NCBI GenBank assembly: GCA_016926595.1
Contig: JAFGOG010000300.1
Span: forward strand, 1 to 7,574
DNA: 7,574 nt
Source of the DNA: Anaerolineae bacterium
GTDB taxonomy: Bacteria; Chloroflexota; Anaerolineae; JAAYZQ01
Direction of reading: 5' to 3'
Below the pieces are notes generated by a model, which was not told where the DNA came from, did no database searches, and saw only the letters and a program-made list of their open reading frames with translations. The position numbers were made by a program, and so were the translations under genes. This document shows, piece after piece, positions 1 through 6,045 of the stretch; within the stretch, counting starts at the first letter, position 1; each line of letters begins with the position of its first letter.

Positions 1-282
1 CGGGCCTTTCGCCGCTCGGTGACGGTGCAGGAAACGATCGAGGTGGCCATGCAGGACGGCGATGCGATCGTGGCGCAATTGCGGGGATTGCCAGGCGTGA
101 GCCGGGCCACGACGGAAGGCGCGCTCCGGCTTTACTGTGACGATGGGTTTGCGGTGCTCAAAGAAGTGGTGGCCGTGTTGGATCGGAGCGGCACGAGGGC
201 CTCGGTAAGCATGGTCGAGCCCTCGTTGGAAGATGCGTTCAGCATTTTTGTGAACAACGGCAAGGAGGTGGCCGATGGCTAG
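1..282 (+). CDS. ABC transporter ATP-binding protein, C-terminal end (partial, 5' end outside window)
   Basis: The reading frame is open from base 1 to a TAG at 280-282, giving 93 residues of a protein that begins upstream. The Walker A, signature and Walker B motifs are not in the window. What remains resembles the small C-terminal regulatory domain (DUF4162-like) that follows the nucleotide-binding domain in ATPases of the DrrA/CcmA/NatA type. The segment LRGLPGVSRA followed by an alternating beta/alpha pattern, and the terminal SLEDAFSIFV, match the usual SLEDVF-like ending of these subunits. The gene overlaps the next one by 8 bases, and that gene is an ABC-2 permease, which supports an ATPase/permease pair that moves a substrate across the cytoplasmic membrane, most likely outward. 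The substrate cannot be told. A GTG at 19 is only an internal codon. The family call is fairly firm given the partner, although the catalytic part is unseen. Confidence 0.8.
   Translation, partial: RAFRRSVTVQETIEVAMQDGDAIVAQLRGLPGVSRATTEGALRLYCDDGFAVLKEVVAVLDRSGTRASVSMVEPSLEDAFSIFVNNGKEVADG
262..268 (+). promoter_or_regulatory. Ribosome binding site of the ABC-2 permease
   Basis: AAGGAGG lies six bases before the ATG at 275, inside the end of the ATPase gene. It fixes the permease start and indicates translational coupling of the two subunits. Confidence 0.75.
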
Positions 283-1087
283 CACGGCGAGGCTATTCTA
301 CATGGCAGTGTGGCGCGACTGGCTCTCGCTCAAGCGCTACAAGCTCAATTTCATCTTTGAGCTGTTCTCCAGCGCGCTCTTTGGCCTGGGCATGCTGCTC
401 TTTGCTCTGGCCTTTGACACGGCACTGCTGGAACGGACGGTGGGCACGACGAACTATGTCTCGTTCATGATCTTTGGCGTGGCCTATCAGAGCTGGCAGA
501 GCGTGGCCTTATGGGGGGCGGCCGAGATGTTTCGCAACGAACTGGGATCGGGGCAGATCGACTATACCTTTAGCTGCCCGTTTTCCCGTTACGGCTACAT
601 GATCTGCAACGTCGCCGCTCTGGCCGTGCGCAGCACCATCTTCTTTGTGCCTATGTTTGCTGTCGGGCTGTGGTTCACGCGCGCGACCTTGACGCTGCCC
701 GGGCTGCTGCTGGGCCTGTCCGCCACCGCGCTGTCGGTCGGCGCGCTGGCGCAGATGGGAGCTTGCTTCGCCGCGTTGGTCCTGCGCTACCAACAGGTAA
801 CGGCCATCTTTGGGCTGTTCAACTTTGCCTTTCAGATGCTCACCGGCATGTTTATCCCTATGCAGGTCCTCCCTTCGTCTCTGCGTATCATTGGCATCGT
901 GGCCCTGCCGCAGAGCTTTGGCATGGACCTGCTGCGCCATTACGCCATGGGCACGCGGACGGTCCTCGCCCTGCCGTACGAGTGGGCGGTCCTGCTTGGC
1001 CAGGTTGTGCTTTACGGCCTCCTGGCGCAGCTCGCCGTGCGACGGCTGGAGCGCACCGCCCGCGACCAGGGCTTGCACTATCTGTAG
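275..1087 (+). CDS. ABC-2 type transporter permease
   Basis: This 270-residue membrane protein is the likely transmembrane partner of the preceding ATPase. Hydrophobic segments lie near residues 27-47, 61-83, 108-133, 142-169, 175-198 and 236-255, giving the six-helix layout and length of ABC-2 permeases (DrrB/NodJ type). The N-terminus is short and basic with an amphipathic stretch (WRDWLSLKRYK), as is common there. Between helices 2 and 3 a polar loop (RNELGSGQIDYTFSCPFSR, about residues 87-105) sits where the family carries its conserved E-x-G-T-hydrophobic-x-x-P-S-like motif. Residues 190-222 (TGMFIPMQVLP and after) match the family pattern before the last helices. The start is chosen from AAGGAGG six bases upstream, and the gene overlaps the ATPase by 8 bases. 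The pair probably works as a dimeric exporter. The substrate might be a drug, lipid, peptide or polysaccharide; the sequence does not decide. Confidence 0.85.
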   Translation: MASTARLFYMAVWRDWLSLKRYKLNFIFELFSSALFGLGMLLFALAFDTALLERTVGTTNYVSFMIFGVAYQSWQSVALWGAAEMFRNELGSGQIDYTFSCPFSRYGYMICNVAALAVRSTIFFVPMFAVGLWFTRATLTLPGLLLGLSATALSVGALAQMGACFAALVLRYQQVTAIFGLFNFAFQMLTGMFIPMQVLPSSLRIIGIVALPQSFGMDLLRHYAMGTRTVLALPYEWAVLLGQVVLYGLLAQLAVRRLERTARDQGLHYL

Positions 1088-1129
1088 GAGGGGGTAGTTT
1101 CATTTGCCTCTACGAACAGAGATCGATGC

Positions 1130-1135
1130 GAGGAG
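1130..1135 (+). promoter_or_regulatory. Ribosome binding site that decides the CPBP protease start
   Basis: GAGGAG lies seven bases before the ATG at 1143. An upstream in-frame TTG at 1104, with GGAGGGGG at 1087-1094, would add 13 polar residues (from MPLRTEID) before the membrane protein. The ATG is preferred because it is the stronger codon and leaves a typical N-terminus just before the first helix. Confidence 0.6.
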
Positions 1136-1142
1136 TTTCTCT

Positions 1143-2216
1143 ATGAACAAGCTAACTCATTGGATCAAGAGTCATCAAGTCATCGCCTTTTTCATCGTCA
1201 CCTTTGCCATCTCTTGGGGACTGGGGTTCACGTACGATGCTGTCATGAACAAGGGTGTCTTCCTGCTGGCTCCGTTGGCTTTCATCGCTACCTGCGGACC
1301 TGCGCTGGCGGGGATCATCGTCTCCGCCATATGCAATACCCAGCCCAAACAAGGGACAAAGAGAGCGTATTGGATTGCCTTTCTGGTGGCCTGGGTGGTC
1401 TCTACGTTCGCATTTCTGGCCAACAACACGGCCATCAATCACGCTCCATTATCCCCTGTCATGGTCGGCTTCACCATAGTGTCGGTGGTGCCGGTCGCCT
1501 TTGTGATCAGCATGGCCTATTCGCGCATTCCGGCTGTGAAACGCTACCTGGTTTCGTTGATCCGGCCGCGCGGTGTATGGGGTTGGTCCCTCCTGGCATT
1601 GGTGCTACAAGTGGGTTTGGTTCTGCTTTCGATCCCGGTCAGCAGCCTCCTGGGCAGACAGCCCATCGCAGCCCACCGGTTCCCAGAAACAGGCCTGACG
1701 CTGATCGGCCTGATCGCCGTCAAATTTCTCTACCAGTTCTTCTTTTTCAATGCCACCGGTGAAGAGGCTGGCTGGCGCGGATTTGCGCTACCCAGAATGC
1801 AGTCTTCGACCAGTCCCTTGGTTGCCTGCTTGGTCATGAATCTTTTTTGGCCGCTATGGCACCTGTTTGCGTGGAAGGCAGAAGGGAGGCCCGTTTTTTC
1901 CCCAGAATATTGGGTGCAAACGTACCTGGAACTTCTCCCGGCTACCGTGACCCTTGGTTGGTTCTACAACCGCAGCAAGGGGAGCATCCTGGTAGCGGGC
2001 ATCGCCCACGCGGCCGGCAACGCCACCTTTGCGTTTTTCCCTAACCTGGACTGGACGGTTTTCACGGTGACCGTTGCGGCTGCCGCGCTGGTGATGATCC
2101 TGGTGGACCGGATGTGGAAGAAACTACCCGCCGACCACCCGGCAGTGTACCACACCTGGCACGATCCTGCGGCTGTTGACATTCCTACACATCTTCGCAG
2201 GGAGGAACCGATATAA
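1143..2216 (+). CDS. CPBP-family intramembrane metalloprotease (Abi/CAAX prenyl protease-like)
   Basis: The 357-residue polytopic protein carries the three signature motifs of the CPBP (PF02517, Abi/Rce1-like) family. These are EEAGWR with E207, E208 and R212, WPLWH with H240, and HAAGN with H289 and N293. In the family the glutamates and histidines form the putative metal or catalytic site buried in the membrane. Hydrophobic segments lie around 12-30, 38-62, 76-93, 104-125, 147-169, 184-203, 226-243, 265-275, 282-299 and 306-322. The tail (about 323-357) is polar. Relatives cleave prenylated proteins in eukaryotes; in bacteria they are linked to bacteriocin or peptide maturation and self-immunity. 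Next to an ABC exporter such a role is plausible but inferred. The gene is 55 bases after the permease and its TAA overlaps the next ATG by one base. Spot counts of four 60-base rows (1141, 1321, 1381, 1561) give 24, 30, 33 and 38 G+C, lower than typical rows further along, which may hint at a separate origin. Confidence 0.88.
   Translation: MNKLTHWIKSHQVIAFFIVTFAISWGLGFTYDAVMNKGVFLLAPLAFIATCGPALAGIIVSAICNTQPKQGTKRAYWIAFLVAWVVSTFAFLANNTAINHAPLSPVMVGFTIVSVVPVAFVISMAYSRIPAVKRYLVSLIRPRGVWGWSLLALVLQVGLVLLSIPVSSLLGRQPIAAHRFPETGLTLIGLIAVKFLYQFFFFNATGEEAGWRGFALPRMQSSTSPLVACLVMNLFWPLWHLFAWKAEGRPVFSPEYWVQTYLELLPATVTLGWFYNRSKGSILVAGIAHAAGNATFAFFPNLDWTVFTVTVAAAALVMILVDRMWKKLPADHPAVYHTWHDPAAVDIPTHLRREEPI
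2201..2206 (+). promoter_or_regulatory. Ribosome binding site of the S9 peptidase remnant
   Basis: GGAGGA lies nine bases before the ATG at 2216. The TAATG arrangement (stop 2214-2216, start 2216-2218) indicates coupled translation with the CPBP gene. Confidence 0.6.
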
Positions 2217-2692
2217 TGACTAAAGACCGATGGTCACCACAAGATACTCTCAACGTCAAGCGGGTTGCGGATGTCGATGTCTCACCCGATGGAACGTGCG
2301 TTGCCTTCACGGTCACGCAGGCGGTGCTGGATGCTGAGCAAAGCAGCTATCTATCCCGAGTCTATCTTGCCGGCGTGGGCGGTGGCCCACCCAGGCCATT
2401 GACCGCCGGCGAGGTCTGGGAGGTGAAGGATCTGCTGCTCGACCGTTCACCGGTCGCGCACGCCGACCGGGTGACCACGCCGACCCTGTTCCTGCACGGA
2501 GAGCACGATCGGCGGGTGCCCATCTGGCAGGGATATGAGCTCTACCATGCCCTGAGCCGTCGTGGCATCCCGACCCAGATGGTGGTCTATCCGCGCACCG
2601 GTCACGTCCCCTATGAGCCCAAGCTGCTTTTGGATGTCATGAACCGCATCCTGGCATGGATGGATGCAGTCATGAAAGGATCGTCGGTATGA
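2216..2692 (+). pseudogene. S9-family (prolyl oligopeptidase/acylaminoacyl-peptidase-like) peptidase with large in-frame internal deletion
   Basis: The 158-residue frame joins the two ends of a much longer protein. Residues 1-66 (WSPQDTLNVKRVADVDVSPDG, FTVTQAVLD, then PPRPLTAGE) look like the first blade of the beta-propeller found in S9 peptidases. Residues 67-158 look like the last part of the alpha/beta-hydrolase domain: DRSPVAHADRVTTPTLFLHG, then HD with D98 where the catalytic Asp is expected, and GH with H130 where the catalytic His is expected. The rest of the propeller and the GxSxGG nucleophile motif are absent. Full-length relatives usually have about 600-700 residues, so roughly 450-500 are missing, with the join near 2405-2420. 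Without the Ser it should not be an active peptidase. It keeps a good ribosome site and overlaps both neighbours, so it may still be translated and keep the downstream genes coupled. Alternatives are a real remnant, a repurposed small protein, or an assembly collapse. Confidence 0.75.
2675..2680 (+). promoter_or_regulatory. Ribosome binding site that sets the lipoprotein start
   Basis: AAAGGA lies eight bases before the ATG at 2689. An in-frame ATG further upstream at 2656 would put MDGCSHERIVG in front of the signal peptide and bury it, so the 2689 start is preferred. The stop of the S9 remnant (2690-2692) overlaps this start as ATGA. Confidence 0.6.
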
Positions 2693-2745
2693 AAACCGCC
2701 CGACTTGTTTTGGTCCTGGCGCTGGCCGGATTTCTGGCAGCGTGT
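2689..2745 (+). other. Lipoprotein signal peptide and lipobox of the serine hydrolase
   Basis: Codons 1-19 encode a Lys/Arg-bearing n-region (MKTAR), a hydrophobic core rich in Leu, Val and Ala, and LAAC, with the Cys codon at 2743-2745. This fits signal peptidase II processing. The residue after the Cys is Ser and not Asp, so no inner-membrane retention signal is evident. Confidence 0.8.
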
Positions 2746-4203
2746 AGTGAAAGGAGTTCACAGATGAGCCAAAAGATGCTATCCTTGCGCCGGCTGGACG
2801 GCAGTTCTGTGCCGACCGCCGAACTGGAAACGTTTATCGAACAAACTATGGCCAAGGCCGACGTGGCCGGGCTGTCGTGCGCGATCATCACCGATGGGCA
2901 GGTGGTCTACCAGAAAGCCTTTGGCGACGCGGACAGGAGCACCGGGGCTCGTGCCGACGAGGAGACCGTCTTTAGCGCGGCGTCCTTCAGCAAACCTGTG
3001 TTTGCCTACCTGGTGATGCTGCTGGCCGAGGAGGGGGTCATCGACCTGGACAAACCCCTGTACGAATACCTGGGCAAACCGCTGGATGAGATCCCGGCCT
3101 ACGCGGACCTGAAAGGGGACGAGCGGGCCAGGCTGATCACCGCGCGGATGGCGCTCAGCCACAGCACCGGCTTTCCCAACTGGCGTTTCCTCGAAGAAGA
3201 TGGCCGCTTGAGGTTCCTGTTCTCGCCGGGAGAGAGGCACAGTTACTCTGGCGAGGGGATCGCCCTGCTGCAAATGGTGGTTGAGGAGGTGACCGGTCAG
3301 GATCTAGAGACACTGGCCCAGGCCAGGATCTTTCAGCCGCTGGGTATGGCCCGCAGCAGCTACGTCTGGCAGGCGGCCTACGAGGGCAACGCGGCTGCCC
3401 CGCACGACCCGTTTGGCCGGCCGCGGGGGGAGCCGATCCGGCGAAACAAGCCGGACGCCGCCGGCTCGATGGCCACCACGGCCGGCGACTATGCCCGCTT
3501 GATCTCCCTCGGCATCTTGAACGTCGAGGGCCAGCGCCGGGCCACGATCGACGAGATGCTCCGGCCGCAGGTGGCCATCGACTACCAGACCATGTTCGGG
3601 CCGGGGGCCTGGCAGAAGACCGACCAGTACCAGGACATAAACCTGGCCTGGGGGCTGGGCTGGGGTCGCTTTGACACGCCGCATGGACGGGCTTTTTTCC
3701 ACACCGGGCACAGCCTGGGCTGGCAGAACTATACCGTTACCTACGCCGACCAGGGCATCGGCATTGTCTTGTTGAGCAACAGCGACAACTTTGAGTCGGT
3801 GGCCCAAGAGATCGTCGCCAGGGCCATCGGCGATGTGTACAGCCCCTTTGCCTGGTTAGGCTACGTGCCCTTTGATCCATCCATGCCCAGGCCAACGCCG
3901 CCGCAAGATCCGGTAGCGATCGAGGTGGACCCGGCGATCCTGGCGACCTACGCCGGCAGCTATGATATGCGGCCGACTGCGCTGATGCAGATCAAGTTCG
4001 AGGAGAGCCGGCTCTGGGTTCTGGCCCCCGATGGGATGCGCTGGGTCCCGCTGTGTGCCGAGACCGAGACGCGCTTTTTTATCCAGGGAGATGACACGTA
4101 TCGTTTTGAGTTCATCCGCGACGGATCGGGCGCGGTGACGGCCCTCCGCTTGACATACCAGGGCATTCCCTTGCCGGCTGCCCCAAAGGTGGCGTCAAAA
4201 TGA
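2689..4203 (+). CDS. Beta-lactamase-fold serine hydrolase, predicted lipoprotein (class C/PBP-like)
   Basis: The 504-residue protein starts with a lipoprotein signal: MKTAR, a hydrophobic core, and the lipobox LAAC with C19 as the lipidated residue. It is therefore expected to be anchored outside the cytoplasmic membrane. The body (about 40-390) is a beta-lactamase/transpeptidase-like domain (PF00144). SFSK (S99, K102) is the SxxK nucleophile motif, YSG (Y186) stands in the YxN position, and HTG (338-340) replaces KTG, as in many esterase/D-aminopeptidase-like members. A region rich in Trp and Gly (WGLGWGRF) precedes HTG. Residues about 412-495 form a C-terminal beta-rich lipocalin-like domain (starting DPAILATYAGSYDM). 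Such proteins act as esterases, peptidases or amide hydrolases; true beta-lactamase activity is not implied. The substrate is unknown. The gene is tightly coupled, overlapping both the S9 remnant and the next gene by four bases. A second strong start inside it is described separately. Confidence 0.88.
   Translation: MKTARLVLVLALAGFLAACSERSSQMSQKMLSLRRLDGSSVPTAELETFIEQTMAKADVAGLSCAIITDGQVVYQKAFGDADRSTGARADEETVFSAASFSKPVFAYLVMLLAEEGVIDLDKPLYEYLGKPLDEIPAYADLKGDERARLITARMALSHSTGFPNWRFLEEDGRLRFLFSPGERHSYSGEGIALLQMVVEEVTGQDLETLAQARIFQPLGMARSSYVWQAAYEGNAAAPHDPFGRPRGEPIRRNKPDAAGSMATTAGDYARLISLGILNVEGQRRATIDEMLRPQVAIDYQTMFGPGAWQKTDQYQDINLAWGLGWGRFDTPHGRAFFHTGHSLGWQNYTVTYADQGIGIVLLSNSDNFESVAQEIVARAIGDVYSPFAWLGYVPFDPSMPRPTPPQDPVAIEVDPAILATYAGSYDMRPTALMQIKFEESRLWVLAPDGMRWVPLCAETETRFFIQGDDTYRFEFIRDGSGAVTALRLTYQGIPLPAAPKVASK
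2751..2766 (+). promoter_or_regulatory. Internal ribosome site and alternative ATG inside the serine hydrolase gene
   Basis: AAGGAG at 2751-2756 lies seven bases before an in-frame ATG at 2764, directly after the lipobox codons. Starting here (MSQKML) would give the complete hydrolase domain without the lipoprotein signal. The site scores better by eye than the one at the upstream start. Whether it is used is not known. Confidence 0.45.
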
Positions 4204-6005
4204 GCGCACAAGACACGATCGTTTCCAATCGACCTTTCATCGGTCGCCTGGGGGCCATCGCCGGCCTGGTGGGGGTGGCCGCGGGTGTGGCGTTGGGCCT
4301 GGGGCTGGCGATCCCGGTAGCGGCACTCCAGGCGGCCCTGCAGCTGCTCCCGAACCTGGCCATCGTCACCTGGCTGGCTTGCGTGGCCGCCGTGCAGTGG
4401 CCGCGCCTGGCCCATGCTCGCCTGGGGCGCGCTCGCCTGGGGCGCGGGCTGGGGTGGGCGGGAGCGGGCGCGGCGATGGTTGGCCTGTCGGCCATCGCCG
4501 CCTTTAACCTGCTCCGCAGCGCCGTAGAGGCCGGCGCTGGGGGGCAGGCGAGTGCCCTCCTGGCCAGCCCGGCCATGCCATGGCTCCTGACCGTGGTCGC
4601 CGTGCTGTTCGTGTGGGGTTTCCTGGCCCTTGGCACCGCCTCCTTGCAGGCGGGTTTGCTCCCGCGCGGCGCGGTGGTTTTGTGGACGCTCGGATCGATG
4701 GCCTCGATCGTCACCCAGTGGCTGCCTGTCTCGCTGGCGAACGTGGTTGGCGTCCTGTGGTCGAGCTTCGTCCTGTTCCGCGGCGTCCGCGTCCAGGATG
4801 CTGGTGATGATGCTGGCGGCGATGCTGGCAGTGATGCTAGCGGCGATGCCGGTGAGCATCCCAGCGGCATCGCGGAGGCGAGACCCGTCGAGCCAACGAC
4901 GGCCGCGGTGGCGCCCGGCAGTGGGCGACTGATCCCCCTCGATGCCCTGCGCGGGTTGATTATGATCTTGATGGCTATCGACCACGCCAGCTTTTTTGTC
5001 CGCCGCTGGCATCCTTTTGAAACCTGGGACCAGCCGCTGCCGGACTATCCCAACCTGGCAGCCCTGCTCACCCGCCTGGCGACGCATCCCTGTGCGCCCG
5101 GTTTTTTCCTCCTGATGGGCGCGGGCATGGTCCTGTTTGCGCACTCGCGTCGTGAGCTGGGGTGGTCCGGGCGCCGGATCGCCGTCCACCTGGCGCTGCG
5201 CGGGCTGCTGTTCATTGCCCTCGAGCAGGTGATCGTGGACATAGCCAGCGCCGGGCGGATCTATCCGCTGGAGTTCAGCATCCTTTCGGGCCTGGGTGTG
5301 GCCATGCTCTTGGGCATTCCCTTCCTGGGAGCAAGTGGGCCGGTCCAGGCGGCGGCCGGCGCGGCTATCCTGCTGCTGATGCAGGTCTTGCCGGGGCTCT
5401 TGCTGCATGCTGATCTGGGGATGTGGAGCCCGATCCGCTTGCTGCTCGTGCCGGGGGCGGTGGGATCGGCCTACGTCCTGTATGCGCCCATCCCCTGGCT
5501 CGGGGTCGTGCTGCTGGGGATGGCGTTTGCCCGTCTGCTGCTGCACGACCAGCGCCGGGCCTACCGCGCGGCGGCGATCGTTGGCCTGGCCTGCCTGGCC
5601 CTCTTCCCGCTGGTGCGCGTCCTGGGCGGCTTTGGCAACCTGCGCCTGCCGGCAGGTCAATCGGCGATCGCCTTTCTCAACCTGGTCAAATACCCGCCGA
5701 GCCTGTCCTTTTTGCTCCTGTCCCTGGGGTTTGACCTGGTCGCCCTGTATCTGCTCTCCCGGATCGCCTCCAGACTGACCACTTGGGGCCGACCAGTGGT
5801 TACTCTGGGGCGAGCGGCCCTGTTCTTTTTCCTGGTGCACTGGTTCGTGTACGCGGCGATGGGCCTGGTCTGGAGCGCGCCGGGCGGCCTGCCGCAGACC
5901 TACCTGGCCTGGGCGGTCGGGCTGGTCCTGCTCTATCCGGTGTGCAAAACGTTCGAGGCGTTCAAGCACAGCATGCCCGCGGCATCGGTTTGGCGGATGG
6001 TGTAG
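4200..6005 (+). CDS. Polytopic membrane protein with C-terminal DUF1624/heparan-alpha-glucosaminide N-acetyltransferase-like domain
   Basis: The 601-residue protein has two parts. Residues 1-195 contain about five hydrophobic segments (near 18-48, 51-66, 86-106, 126-150, 157-193) that I do not recognise as a family. A polar, Asp/Ala/Gly-rich linker (199-240) follows. Residues 243-590 resemble the DUF1624/HGSNAT catalytic family (PF07786), which transfers acyl groups across the membrane. Its marks are RLIPLDALRG (D248, R251), IDH (D261, H262), the glycine-rich helix FFLLMGAGM near 302-310, KYPPSLSFLLLSLG near 497-510, and LGRAALFFFLVHW with H547. Ten or so helices can be drawn in this part. 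Family members are usually near 350-420 residues, so the N-terminal domain is an addition. It overlaps the lipoprotein gene by four bases (ATGA), with AAAGGTGG upstream as a fair ribosome site. Likely role: acylation of a sugar, lipid or exported product at the membrane. The acceptor is unknown, and related acyltransferase-3 membrane enzymes are the main alternative. Confidence 0.8.
   Translation: MSAQDTIVSNRPFIGRLGAIAGLVGVAAGVALGLGLAIPVAALQAALQLLPNLAIVTWLACVAAVQWPRLAHARLGRARLGRGLGWAGAGAAMVGLSAIAAFNLLRSAVEAGAGGQASALLASPAMPWLLTVVAVLFVWGFLALGTASLQAGLLPRGAVVLWTLGSMASIVTQWLPVSLANVVGVLWSSFVLFRGVRVQDAGDDAGGDAGSDASGDAGEHPSGIAEARPVEPTTAAVAPGSGRLIPLDALRGLIMILMAIDHASFFVRRWHPFETWDQPLPDYPNLAALLTRLATHPCAPGFFLLMGAGMVLFAHSRRELGWSGRRIAVHLALRGLLFIALEQVIVDIASAGRIYPLEFSILSGLGVAMLLGIPFLGASGPVQAAAGAAILLLMQVLPGLLLHADLGMWSPIRLLLVPGAVGSAYVLYAPIPWLGVVLLGMAFARLLLHDQRRAYRAAAIVGLACLALFPLVRVLGGFGNLRLPAGQSAIAFLNLVKYPPSLSFLLLSLGFDLVALYLLSRIASRLTTWGRPVVTLGRAALFFFLVHWFVYAAMGLVWSAPGGLPQTYLAWAVGLVLLYPVCKTFEAFKHSMPAASVWRMV
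4416..4445 (+). repeat. Perfect 15-base tandem duplication, in frame
   Basis: GCTCGCCTGGGGCGC occurs at 4416-4430 and again at 4431-4445 without a mismatch. It encodes ARLGR twice in the cytoplasmic or loop part between the first hydrophobic segments of the DUF1624 fusion protein. Because 15 is a multiple of three the frame is kept. Confidence 0.9.
4439..4468 (+). other. Guanine-run cluster with G-quadruplex potential
   Basis: Six runs of three or four G (4439-4442, 4446-4448, 4451-4454, 4456-4458, 4460-4462, 4466-4468) are separated by one to three bases on the coding strand. This satisfies the usual four-run quadruplex pattern. It lies early in the gene at 4200 and directly follows the 15-base duplication. 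In a GC-rich gene it may be incidental. Confidence 0.5.
4794..4853 (+). repeat. 12-base minisatellite encoding an xDA(G/S) linker
   Basis: Five degenerate 12-base units encode QDAG, DDAG, GDAG, SDAS and GDAG (residues 199-218). The units share GATGCT or GATGC at the same phase. They form a flexible acidic linker between the unrecognised N-terminal membrane domain and the DUF1624-like domain. Copy number changes would stay in frame. Confidence 0.85.
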
Positions 6006-6030
6006 GTAGCATAAAGTGATCTATGGATCA

Positions 6031-6036
6031 GAGGAG
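6031..6036 (+). promoter_or_regulatory. Ribosome binding site that decides the methyltransferase start
   Basis: GAGGAG lies nine bases before the ATG at 6046. A GTG at 6016 in the same frame would add ten residues (from MIYGSEE) encoded by the ribosome site itself, so 6046 is the better start. Confidence 0.65.
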
Positions 6037-6045
6037 AGTCACTCT

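Noticed and set aside
509..1078. A 189-codon open frame on the - strand opposite the ABC permease
   Set aside because: Composition is that of an antisense shadow (Gln, Arg, His-rich), it has no motifs, and the + strand permease explains the region.
1104..1142. TTG start for the CPBP protease at 1104
   Set aside because: It adds a polar, uncharacteristic 13-residue extension, while ATG at 1143 has GAGGAG at seven bases.
2951..3900. Class C beta-lactamase resistance gene
   Set aside because: The SxxK motif is present, but YxN is YSG and KTG is HTG, and there is a C-terminal extra domain. This is the broad esterase/peptidase-like group, so antibiotic hydrolysis is not supported.
3960..5969. 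A 669-codon open frame on the - strand across the whole acyltransferase gene
   Set aside because: It is Gln/Arg/His/Pro-rich low-complexity sequence with no family resemblance, and it mirrors a + strand gene with clear motifs. Long antisense frames are expected opposite GC-rich genes.
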